From the NCBI GenBank assembly GCA_029379385.1, contig CM055607.1, positions 29,571,235 to 29,635,234 of the forward strand: 64,000 nucleotides of DNA. The letters run 5' to 3'. The notes beneath the pieces are model-generated. The model worked only from the letters and a program-made list of their open reading frames with translations, was not told where the DNA came from and ran no database searches. Position 1 is the stretch's first letter, and each line of letters starts with the position of its first letter. The DNA is from Quillaja saponaria (lineage: Eukaryota; Streptophyta; Magnoliopsida; Fabales; Quillajaceae). Made by a program: the position numbers and the translations under genes. Positions 26,584 to 38,500 of this stretch are shown piece by piece.

Positions 26584-29517
26584 TTAAGATCACATAAAAC
26601 TCTCGAAATACTCCGCCACTTCACCTATCCTGCTTTGATACTATGGTTCACATTATGCTCAATTGCGACAGTGTGGCTCGCCACTAAGGATGTGACGACC
26701 CAACTCTTGCTTATTTCTCATTTTACTTGGGATCCGATGCAGCAGTGACGCTAAGAGGGTTACGTCCCAACGAATATTATGTAGGATTTATCTCATAGGA
26801 TTTGATTAGTTTTATACTAGCCGTCAACCTATCACAACCCTCCTCTATTACCCGGACTTAAGACCGGTAGAGTAAACTCAGGTGGAGTTAATGATCCCAA
26901 CATGTATGATACATTTTAGAAAGTATATGTATAAGGTCTTCAAAATTGTTAGACAGTCGACATAGAGATGTTAAACAAACTTCATTTATATACTAGCTAG
27001 GTTCACTATCTGAATTCTAACTGCCCCTTTCCAATGATTCACTAAAGGCAAACTTGGAGAAATTATTATTATTATTATTTTGAATTAGATTTCTTAATTA
27101 GTATAAACTTGTTGGGTTTTTCCAATATTTATTAGTAAAAAAAACTAAGCCAATTGGTGGTCATTCTTAGGAATTTATGAGTCTCTAAGCAAGGTGGAGC
27201 CAAAGCTTTTTGAAGCTCTTCAGTCTTCCCTCTTAATTAACCCCAGTGATCTTAATTAATTTAAAACATTTGCTTGCCCTCATCATCAACAATTGTCCAG
27301 CCTCCTCAATCCCTCAACTGATTTGCACTGCTCAATAAAATTATAACTTTACCAATGTTTCCTTGTCAAAGTAGTTTTTCTTCTTCTTTTTTGAGCATTT
27401 ACAATAATTAACAATTTTTTTTAAAATAATTAAAAATTCTAACTAAATTTAATTTTTAAAACATAATATAACTCGTAAAGAAAACAAATGTTATAACTTT
27501 TAAGATTTAAACCAAAAACCTCTTACCCAACACAAAAAATAGTAAGAAAATAAAACACTTTGAGTCACACTTGTTTAAATTAGGGAGCCAACACAACCAT
27601 CTTAAAGTTGAGGTTGTATCTACAACCCAGAGAGTCAATATAACCTATAAACTAATTATATGATTAAAGGGTTTTATAATTTAATAAAATTTAAAACACA
27701 AAAATAAAGCACACTCAACCACAAGAAAGACAATGAATTGGCATGATGAATATCACATGCACCACTTTTTGAGAATGAAGCATTATTTGAGTGGGCACTT
27801 GAGTATTAATTTGTTGTATTTGATTTAAATTTTAAAATGCCCTTCTCTTCTCAATTTGTACAAGTAGTGGATCATTTCAATGGACATCACCTACATAACA
27901 GACAATCATCACAGCCTCTCAACAAGAGAGAGAGAGTTTAACTTCCTCTTTGACTATTTCATTGTCTCTCCCCCACCAAAATTGGCCTGTTATCTGCCAA
28001 CATAAATTTTCTGTTTGAACTTGATTGGACTTTCCTTCTTTATGCAAGTTTGATCACCCACCTCTTTTACTTTACACCTAATGTTTGACAAATAGAACAT
28101 ACAATAGAATAAATTTCACAAAATATATTTTACTAGAAAAACTAAGAACAATTTCTAACTCTTTTTATAAAAATACAAAAAAAAAAAAAAAAAAAAGGAA
28201 GATAAATTATTTAGTAATAATGTCAAGACTAATTTACACGTATTTTGAATCATTTATTTTTTTAATCAATTAAAAGAATATTATTCAAGTCAAAACTGAA
28301 AGATTAATTCATTCATGTTAAATGTGATTGTGTTAAAAGAAAAAATAATGACAAAAGCCATCCTTATTTGTCATGAATTCCTAATTAATTGTTGACCAAT
28401 ATTTTCTATTAGATTCTTTGTTGTCTCACTTTGATTTTATCTGTCTAATCCAAACCCTAGCTCTAAGAATCTTTCAAATGATATGTTAGTGGGGTCAAAT
28501 ACATAATCCTTAAGTTAGGGTCAAGGAATTATTAGGATTTTGATTAATTTTGCAAGTAACATGTCATATATATATATGCATGGATTCTTGTGCCCCATCA
28601 TTTTAGCCTATGGTACTAATCGGATTAACAATTTTAGTGGTCCATAAGTTCATTTCTTTGTTACTTTCTAACAAAATGAAAGGTTTTTAAGTTATTGGAT
28701 GTAAAAAAAAAGTGCTTTAATTGGAAATTGGGAAAGTTTGTGGTCAAATATCATAATTTGAAATACATTAAAATAAATATTTAATATAATGTCAATAAAT
28801 AAAATAATAATATATGTTTCTAACATCAATTATCACATTTTTAATTTTAATTAAATATAATCATGTTTCTGACATGATATAAATTTATAGCCTTTATGGC
28901 TTAAGTTTGATGCAAAGCAGGTGTTGATGATCAGATGGTTGAAATCATTTATGGAATGAGTGAGTAGATGAGCCATCACATAAATTAATAACTATGAGTA
29001 GATGACTTGGTGCAAGTCGATTTATATATACAGTACATGTACATATACGTGTGTCATCTCCTGTGAATATCACCAAAACAAGTTCCAGTCAGATGTTACT
29101 TTCTCTCAATGTATTTACCATACTTCCATTTACGTAGTGTACCTATAGCTAATGGCTATAACTATGTTTCACTGTATTCTTACTATTTTAACAAACAGTA
29201 GTTGGGTTCACTCCCCTCCATTATATTCAGATTCATTAGTTCTCCCACCCTTTCACCAATACTAGTTCTAGCAATGGAGGAAAATAAATTCAATTTGATT
29301 AACTTCCTTCTTAGATTATATATGTGCTAAATTTAGAACAGATCATTATCTGATTATATTCAGATCGATCAGTAGACAGCGAAAAACAAACACATAGATG
29401 TATCTGGAAAAAAAAAGAACAAGAGATGTGATGATGATCTGAGTTTCTTATCATGCATAAATCCATGTTTTGCTCCTACTGAAATCTTTAACAGTAACAG
29501 TCAGCGTTTAGTAAAGG

Positions 29518-29650
29518 TCATGCACCAGTGGCCCAGTTGAGGTGGCGACAAATTAATGGCCGTGGGTGGAAGGCACTCTGCAGTTCGCAGAGACCCTGAG
29601 ACAGTACAGCAGTAAGCGTGAACTGAGAGAAAGATATCCAATTCCAACTT
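29518..29650. other. GC-richer island of unknown nature
   Basis: This stretch of about 130 bp stands out from its AT-rich surroundings. A minus-strand frame (29715-29518) crosses it but has no recognisable domain. It contains a short hairpin, CTCTGC-AGTTC-GCAGAG (about 29577-29593). It could be a conserved non-coding element, a small RNA locus or a transposon scrap; nothing decides between these. Confidence 0.35.
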
Positions 29651-29899
29651 CCCACATTCATTTCTTTTTCTTCCAGCCAAAGAAAAAAGAAAAACACTTT
29701 TTCATTTACATGCACACTTTATTCTTTTAATATTATTTTTCATAAAAATAACAATCCCAATATATTAAACTTTATTTGTTTCACTAAATATTCATGGACA
29801 TAAGCTAACTCATTCTGTTCACTTTATCATCTCTAAATCTTAAAATTTTAAAATAAGTTAAAAGAATTAACCGATTGAACTAATTCACTCACCTCTTTC

Positions 29900-29917
29900 G
29901 TGGGAGAGCTCTCCCAC
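29900..29917. repeat. perfect 18-bp palindrome
   Basis: GTGGGAGAGCTCTCCCAC reads the same on both strands. No adjacent gene or element explains it. Confidence 0.85.
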
Positions 29918-31790
29918 AAGAAAACATTTAAAAATAAAATTTTGCATTCAATATATATTGTGAAAAAAAAAAAAACAATTATTGCAACTTCAATGAACTA
30001 ACAGTTTTTGAAGAACCCAGTCAAAACGCTATTGTGTTTGAGCCCAAGAAAAATTGTTAATTAAACCATAAAAGCGTGATTAAAGCAGCTTATTCATGTT
30101 CTCTGTGGTTAAAGGTTTGTTTAATGTTAATAGAGATTAAAATATATTTGAATCTCAAAATAAGGAAATTGGTGTTCTAAACAAATCAATTAATTTGCTG
30201 TCTTTTTCAGTAAAGAATCAAACTTTGGAGGAATCCCAGATTTATCGACGATTTCTGACAATTTTGCAGATTAGTACTTCAATTTCTTTTTTGTGAAATT
30301 TCAGGATCCTAATTGTACAATCAATTATTTATGTCTAAACACCAATTTATTACATGTTATCTAACTTTTTAATTGACATAGAAAATTTATATTCATTTTG
30401 CTGAGATCATATGGGGGAATCTTGAATATGGGCTTTGTTTTTGGTAGTGAATATGGGTTTTAATTAACCACCAAATTGGGTTACTTTAATAGTAATATAT
30501 TAATGAAGTGCCTATTATAGATAAGTTTATAAAATGTATGGACGGTATAATTATATATATTGTTGTTTACCTTCTTCTTATTTTGTAGCTTATGATATAT
30601 AAATAATATAAAAGAATGTGAACAATATAATATATATACTGACATAAAATATTAAATTTACATTACTATCACTTTAGATTTGAAAGAATAGTGCATATAT
30701 ATCGGACTGAAGCTAAGTATTCATTACAAGGGCTGCCAAGTGGAGTACTCAAATTTTCAAGCACATAAATGTTAGTGTTTGTTGAATAATATCTTGATTG
30801 TTAGAGCAATACATTGTTAATATTTTAGGCTAAATTCATTACGTAGTCAACTCTCATTTAACCTATATATGCTTTCTCTATTGTACTAACACATCAATTA
30901 ACACTAATCATAGAATCACAATTTGATTCAACTTAGTATGAAAGTTTAAGTCATCTAATGGTTTTCCCTCTAGGGCTGCCACAAATCATATTCTCCATAG
31001 TTAATTATTCAAAAAATAATCTAACACTCAAAACTCACCGAAAAACTCCTTCATCATTCACATGTTAATCATGTGCCTGACACAGGTGCTAGGTCAGCAT
31101 ACTAGCGCAAACATTTTAAACGTATCTACCCTCTTAAATTAAATAAATTTGAGTAAGAGATGTAATCAACTTTATGTGTTATATGTTACTACATTTTTTT
31201 TATTACTAGACCAATCTTATTATGATAAAGATTAGAAATGGAATAACAAGGTTCAATGGACCTCTCTACAAAGAGCAGTAAAATATGAAAAAAGAGTAAC
31301 ATTGTGATAAGACCCAATGAAACTTTTGATGAATTATTTGAACATATTGAAAGTAACTGTCAAATTTTTTTGACCTTGTTCTGAGAGATATAGAACGTTT
31401 ACGAGAAAGAAGAGAAAAACCAATTGTTACAATTTTGTGTTTTAGTGATTAATACTTGATAGCATGCACCCAAAAAACAATAAAAAATAAAAAACAAAAG
31501 AGTTTTAGGGACTTTTTTCCACCTGTGCTACAGTGCCCGGTGAAAGAACGCCGGACATAAAAGCAGATAGAAATAGACGTGTGAAGTTCTCAACTTTGGA
31601 CAAAGAAAAAAATTGCAGAAGAAGCCAAAGCTGAAAAGAATTGAAAAAAACGGTCATCATTGAATTATTAAAATAAAAAAGAAATTAACTAGTTTTTCAT
31701 TTATATTTTCTTCCACTTTGAATATGTTCGAGTCAAAAAAAAAAACCCATCTTCAAGTTTTCAGTGTTCTTTGTCGGGTGGATAATCAAC

Positions 31791-31812
31791 TTCTTTCTCT
31801 TTCTTTCTCTCC
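31791..31812 (+). promoter_or_regulatory. CT-rich tract near the ABCB1 5' end
   Basis: A (TTCTTTCTCT)-type pyrimidine run lies about 345 bp upstream of the ABCB1 start codon. Such Y-patches are common around plant transcription starts and in 5' UTRs. This is suggestive only. Confidence 0.3.
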
Positions 31813-32155
31813 ATGTCTCTGAAATTTCCTTGTCTAGGTTCTCATCATCTGTCACTTTCGGTGTTTTTTACAGAAGAAGCAACTGAAGAAAAACCGAAAA
31901 CCCCATTTTCTACTTTCTACTGAGGAACTCCACAGTGGTTGTTTCCTCTGTAGGAGAGATAATATAATGAAGGATGAGAGTGAGAATTAAGAGTCCGAGG
32001 AAACCCAGTTGAAAACAGATAAAATAAAATAAAAAATTTGAGAGATTGGGAAAAGTTAGCAGCAGAATTTAGAAACATGAGCTAAAAAGTCAGGTAGAGT
32101 GAGATAATAAAGAAAGGGGGAAGGGGATTGATCATAAAGCTAAGGAATTTTGCAA

Positions 32156-35100
32156 ATGTCACAAGATTCTGAGGAGATAAACACTATTGAGCAGTGGAAA
32201 TGGTCAGAAATGCAAGGCCTTGAGCTCGTGTCTTCTGCTCCAGCTCCTTCTGACCCATATAAAACCAACCCATCAACTCAAACACCAGAGGACAGAGACA
32301 TGAGGGCAGAGGAAGCTGCTCAAGAGGGTGTTGTAAAATCAAAAAGAAAGGAAATGGAGAGTTCTGAACCAAAGAAAGATGGAGGTAACGAAAGTAGTAG
32401 AAGTAGTGGGGAGAAACCTGAAACTGTTCCCTCAGCTGGGTTTGGTGAGCTATTCAGATTTGCTGATGGATTGGATTACGTTTTAATGGCAATTGGGACT
32501 GCTGGAGCAATTGTACATGGTTGTTCTTTGCCTTTGTTTCTTCGCTTTTTCGCCGATCTCGTAAATTCTTTTGGGTCGAATGCCAGTAATATGGATAAGA
32601 TGATGCAAGAGGTTTTGAAGGTAAACCAATTCAAAGTTAGATACTTTCTGATATGGAAATGAATATCTGAATGGAAACCCTCAACTCTGTATTTCTTTTT
32701 TGTTATTTTCAGTATGCATTTTACTTTCTGATAGTGGGTGCTGCAATATGGGCATCATCATGGGCAGGTGAGTTTGTCTGTAAGAGTCACTTGGCCCTTC
32801 TTGAATTTGGTTTCTATTTTAGTTACATTCTGAATATAAATGGAAGAACTTGGATTTATTGCAGAGATATCCTGCTGGATGTGGACCGGTGAACGGCAAT
32901 CGACCAAGATGAGAATCAAATACCTTGAAGCTGCTTTGAACCAGGACATTCAATACTTTGATACAGAAGTTCGAACATCTGATGTCGTTTTTGCAATTAA
33001 CACTGAAGCTGTGATGGTCCAAGACGCCATTAGCGAGAAGGTGAGCACAATTAATCTTTGTAGTTAATTGAACAACTTTTTCCTCTTAATATTTCGTCTT
33101 GGTAAACCCAGAAATTTGCTTCCTTTCTTTGCAGTTGGGTAATTTCATTCACTATATGGCAACATTTGTATCTGGATTTGTGGTGGGTTTCACTGCTGTA
33201 TGGCAATTAGCTTTGGTCACTCTTGCTGTAGTCCCTCTCATAGCCATAATTGGAGCCGTTCACACAACCACGTTAGCGAAGCTCTCTGGCAAAAGTCAGG
33301 AAGCTCTTTCACAAGCAGGAAACATTGTAGAACAGGTGAGAGAACCCAGATTCTGAATTTCAGGTTTTTGAAGACAAAGCGATCAAATTTTATTTTTCTG
33401 CGTATAAATTTTCTGTTTTGGTATCTGGGTATTACTGATTTCGAGCTCGATTGCAGACAATAGTTCAAATTCGGGTTGTTTTGGCATTTGTTGGGGAGTC
33501 GCGAGCATTGCAAGGCTACTCTTCAGCATTGAAGGTTGCACAGAGAATTGGTTATAGAAGTGGGTTTGCAAAGGGCATGGGACTTGGGGCTACTTATTTT
33601 GTTGTTTTCTGTTGCTATGCACTTCTGCTTTGGTATGGAGGTTATCTTGTCAGACACCACTACACCAATGGAGGACTTGCCATAGCAACTATGTTTGCTG
33701 TTATGATTGGTGGACTGTAAGTACTTTGTCACATGTATCACATTATGGTAGACTTGGCTAAATACACTTCGTTTTCTCATTAAATCTGGCTAATACAGGG
33801 GTTTGGGGCAATCTGCACCAAGCATGACTGCATTTACAAAGGCCAAAGTTGCAGCTGCAAAGATTTTCCGTGTAATTGATCACAAGCCAAGCATAGACCG
33901 GAACAATGAATTGGGTAAACAATTGGAGTCAGTTATGGGACTAGTAGAGCTGAAAAATGTTGATTTCTCCTACCCATCGAAGGCCAGATGTTCGGATCCT
34001 CAATAACTTCTCCTTGAATGTGCCGGCAGGCAAGACAATAGCTTTGGTTGGCAGCAGTGGCTCTGGTAAGAGCACTGTTGTCTCCCTCATTGAGAGATTC
34101 TATGATCCATCTTCAGGTAAGCTGTAGGGCTATTACATTTGAACAAACAAAAGTAAGCTATTTGGATAGAATGTTTATTAACAGTGAAAATTTAATTTAG
34201 TCCATGAAAAATGAAAATTGAAGTTTCATTGCTCAAGTTCATGTCATCCACGTGAATAATGTCCGTGGAAACTGTCTAACCAATGACGAATCTCTGTTAT
34301 TGTACAATTCCATACAGGACAAGTTTTGCTAGATGGGCATGACATAAAGAGTCTAAATCTTAAATGGCTGAGGCAGCAAATAGGGCTTGTGAGCCAAGAG
34401 CCTGCTTTGTTTGCTACCACCATTAAAGAAAATATCCTCTTGGGTAGACCTGATGCAGACCAAGGTGAGATTGAAGAAGCTGCCAGGGTAGCTAATGCTC
34501 ATTCATTCATCATTAAGCTTCCTGATGGCTTTGAAACTCAGGTTAGTCAACTAAGACATGATTGCTTTAGAAAATGGCTCCAGTAAATACATAATTGGGG
34601 CTGCTGATTGATCAATTAAAACCATCTTTCCACCCAGACAGATTATTAGCAGTATTTGATTCAGAGATTTGACATGTCAATATCAACTTGTTCTATCATG
34701 TGAAGATTTATTTAACATATATGAAATGGCATAATTGAATACAGATTAAGTTAAAATGTTAGTTCTTTTGCTATAAAATCAAGAATTACAGTAGGCATGG
34801 TAGCTAGGGTAGTGGGGTAAAAGGTAAAATTTAATAATGGATCTTTTCTTTTTGGTATTGATTCAATAATGGATCTTGACCTAGAACGGACAGGGATAGT
34901 TAGATTATAGTGGTTTTTAATTGCTATTTTTGTTATATTTATACTTGAATAGTTATTTGGTCAACAGACAAAAACCTAATTTTGTTTTATTTTATCTCAA
35001 CTTTTTTAAAGTCAATGAGAGAAAGTGTTTGGTCATGCTTGCATTGGATAAAGCTCTAGAGAGTAACATGCTTCAGTCAACAATACATGTGCAAGGAATA

Positions 35101-38100
35101 AATAGGATCCAAATATTTTTAAATAATGACTAAAAACAAACTATGAAGGATTGACTGACAAACAGTAGATGTAACCAGTGAAGGAAGCAAACCAATTGGT
35201 TGTGCTCAGTTACTGCTAACTTCTAACAAGAATAAATTTTATTTTTTTATGTTATATACCAAACCAAGAAATAGTGTCAAGAAAAACATCAGTACAGTCA
35301 ATAACAAAGCACTTCGAGGTAAACTGTGAGCTGTTTGAACTAAAGCTCTACCAGACTTGACAGTACTGTAGTGGGAGAGCTGACTTATTAGATTATCCAT
35401 ATCTGCTAGAATAGAGAAAAAGGATGCCTAATTACATATCTTTTTTCAAGACTAGGAAATTAATATTACTACAATCGGTAGCACAAGTGACAGTAAGGAA
35501 TCGTAACTGAATAGGCCTTCCAGACCCCCTTAAACGGGTAACAATTTTGAAAATACTTGATTAAATCATTGCTGTCTAAATTAAATACAGTCCGTAGTAT
35601 AGAAATTTCTGAAAATAAATGAAACTCTATGGACCAAAGGAATGATAATATTATTCCAGTTGAATTAGATAGAGAACCTATCTTCTTACTCCCCCTAGAG
35701 AAAGGAATAAAAAGTTATGACAATGACTAATTATTTATCCCAACTGAATACCATTATGTGATTCCCGGTTTTCATTTCCTTTTACATGTCTTCTTGTGAT
35801 TGAAAATTTGTAATATTTTTGAGGACGACAATTGTAAAAGCTGAAATTTAGTAATATTTGGAAATGTCAGGTAGGAGAGAGGGGGATGCAGCTATCAGGA
35901 GGGCAGAAGCAGAGGATAGCCATAGCAAGGGCAATGCTGAAAAACCCAGCAATCTTACTTCTGGATGAAGCGACAAGTGCTTTAGACTCAGAATCGGAAA
36001 AGCTGGTGCAAGAGGCCCTTGACCGGTTCATGATTGGCAGAACTACTCTTGTAATTGCCCATCGCCTGTCCACTATTCGCAAAGCTGATCTTGTAGCTAG
36101 TACTTCAGCAAGGAAGTGTTTCTGAAATTGGTACACATGATGAGCTCATTGCTAAAGGCGAGAATGGAGTCTATGCCAAACTCATCCGAATGCAGGAGAT
36201 GGCACATGAAAATGCTCTTAATAATGCCAGAAAGAGTAGTGCAAGGTAGCTTCCGCTGATCCTGGAAATTGTCTTTTTCTAAAAACTCTATTGGTAGTTA
36301 AAATTTTGTTCTTAACAGTGTCTCAATTCATCTTCTGGTACAAATACTAAGCTTAAGTGTATTGCATGGCATAATTTTCCTCTTGCAGGCCTTCTAGTGC
36401 CAGGAACTCCGTAAGCTCACCAATAATTGCCAGGAACTCTTCTTATGGCCGTTCACCATATTCACGCAGGCTGTCTGACTTCTCTACTTCTGATTTTAGC
36501 CTATCCCTTGATGCCTCACACCCCAATTATCGGCTTGAAAAGCTTGCCTTTAAAGAGCAAGCTAGTTCCTTCTGGCGCCTGGCAAAAATGAATTCTCCTG
36601 AATGGCTTTATGCTTTAGTTGGCTCTGTTGGATCGGTTGTTTGTGGCTCCCTTAGTGCATTCTTTGCTTATGTTCTGAGTGCTGTCATGAGCATCTATTA
36701 CAATCCAGACCATGCATACATGATCCGAGAAATCGAGAAGTACTGCTATTTGTTAATTGGTCTTTCGTCAGCTGCACTTATCTTCAACACACTGCAACAT
36801 TTCTTCTGGGATATTGTGGGGGAAAATCTTACAAAACGGGTGAGGGAGAAAATGCTGGATGCTGTGCTGAAAAATGAAATGGCATGGTTTGATCAGGAGG
36901 AAAATGAGAGTTCTAGGATTGCAGCAAGACTGGCTCTTGATGCCAACAATGTTAGATCAGCCATTGGAGATCGGATTTCAGTTATCGTGCAGAACACTGC
37001 TCTAATGCTAGTAGCTTGCACTGCAGGGTTTGTTTTGCAGTGGCGCCTTGCCCTTGTCCTTGTAGCTGTCTTCCCTGTGGTTGTTGCAGCCACTGTTTTG
37101 CAGGTTAGATTTTTACATTTAATACACGCTCTAAAGAACTAAAAACTTGTTTACTTGTTTTTGTTCACCTGTATAATTTTGTGAGTCATTGATTCCGTTT
37201 TATGTTACAACAGAAAATGTTTATGACTGGCTTCTCCGGAGACCTCGAAGCTGCCCATGCCAAAGCCACACAACTAGCAGGAGAGGCTATAGCCAATGTA
37301 AGGACTGTTGCTGCCTTTAATTCAGAAGCACAAATTGTAGGTATTTTCTCGTCCAACCTCCAAACTCCACTACGGCGCTGCTTCTGGAAGGGACAGATAT
37401 CTGGAAGTGGATTTGGCATAGCTCAGTTTGCACTATATGCTTCCTATGCACTTGGTCTTTGGTATGCTTCCTGGCTCGTGAAGCATGGGATTTCTGATTT
37501 CTCAAAGACAATTAGAGTTTTTATGGTACTCATGGTATCTGCCAATGGTGCGGCTGAAACATTAACTCTTGCTCCTGACTTCATCAAGGGAGGTCGAGCT
37601 ATGAGGTCAGTCTTTGAACTCCTTGACCGAAGAACTGAAATTGAGCCTGATGATCCAGATGCTACCCTTGTTCCTGATCGGCTCCGTGGAGAAGTTGAAT
37701 TTAAGCATGTTGATTTCTCTTATCCTACTCGCCCCGATATGGCAATTTTCCGAGACCTCAGTCTTCGTGCCAGAGCAAGTAAAACTCTTGCCCTTGTGGG
37801 ACCTAGTGGCTGTGGTAAGAGCTCAGTCATTGCACTGATACAGAGATTCTACGATCCAACCTCTGGACGGGTTATGATTGATGGGAAGGACATAAGAAAA
37901 TACAATCTCAAGTCCCTCCGACGGCACATTGCAGTAGTACCTCAAGAGCCATGTCTCTTTGCTACTACAATTTATGACAACATTGCTTATGGGCATGATT
38001 CAGCAATTGAATCTGAGATTATTGAAGCAGCAAATCTAGCCAATGCCCACAAGTTCATCTCTGCATTGCCAGATGGATACAAAACATTTGTTGGAGAGAG

Positions 38101-38500
38101 AGGAGTTCAACTCTCTGGAGGACAAAAGCAGAGAATAGCAATTGCACGGGCTTTGGTGAGAAAGGCAGAGCTTATGCTACTTGATGAGGCAACAAGTGCA
38201 CTTGATGCTGAATCTGAGAGATCTGTTCAGGAGGCTCTAGACCGAGCCTGCTCAGGAAGAACAACAATTGTTGTTGCCCACCGGCTATCAACTATTAGAA
38301 ATGCACATGTTATTGCCGTGATTGATGATGGGAAAGTGGCAGAGCAAGGATCCCATTCACAACTACTGAAAAATTATCCAGATGGGTGCTATGCACGTAT
38401 GATACAGTTACAAAGATTCACACACAGCCAAGTCATTGGCATGGCCTCAGGTTCAAGTTCTTCTACGAGACCAAAAGATGATGATGAAAGAGAATGCTAA
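32156..38500 (+). CDS. ABCB1: ABCB1-type auxin-transporting P-glycoprotein, with two frame breaks
   Basis: Ten exons by GT-AG junctions: 32156-32620, 32713-32767, 32865-33040, 33135-33335, 33457-33716, 33799-34116, 34318-34541, 35871-36245, 36389-37103 and 37214-38500. I start at the ATG at 32156 (MSQDSEE). The order is TMD1-NBD1-linker-TMD2-NBD2, a full-size plasma-membrane ABCB exporter. NBD1 has Walker [10 protein letters not shown] (exon 6), LSGGQ (about 35889) and [15 protein letters not shown]2 has [14 protein letters not shown] and [10 protein letters not shown] in exon 10. The Ser-rich linker ([17 protein letters not shown]) is typical of ABCB1. Wording matches Arabidopsis ABCB1/PGP1 closely; the known role is ATP-driven auxin efflux. 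Odd: exon 6 has one extra base near 33980 and exon 8 one near 36098. As written, translation stops at 34006 after about 454 residues, before Walker A. Elsewhere the frame is intact. Either a recent null allele or sequence errors. Confidence 0.93.
33980..33981 (+). other. one-base insertion (frameshift 1) in ABCB1 exon 6
   Basis: The frame reads DFSYPSK and then loses the family's RPDV continuation, ending in a stop at 34004-34006. Downstream coding for the Walker A region is intact one frame over. Exon 6 is 318 nt, whereas its intron phases require 317. The surplus base is one of the two A's in CGAAGGCC, not a long homopolymer. Confidence 0.88.
36097..36099 (+). other. one-base insertion (frameshift 2) in ABCB1 exon 8
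   Basis: After IRKADLVA the frame shifts and stops at 36125, while the expected [16 protein letters not shown] wording continues one frame over. Exon 8 is 375 nt, but the phase of the next intron requires 374. The surplus base lies in GTAGCTAGTAC. Confidence 0.88.

Larger units (their letters stand above)
26584..32155. other. intergenic region upstream of ABCB1
   Basis: The first 330 bp after the LINE (to about 26920) are relatively GC-rich with TE-like wording ('ACCCGGACTTAAGACCGG'), probably another transposon remnant. A GC-richer island lies at about 29518-29650. A perfect 18-bp palindrome lies at 29900-29917. The last few hundred bases should contain the ABCB1 promoter and 5' UTR. No gene was recognised. 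Confidence 0.5.

Noticed and set aside
32150..32155. Upstream start for ABCB1 two codons earlier
   Set aside because: The codon at 32150 is TTG; the first ATG is at 32156 and gives the family-like MSQDSEE start.
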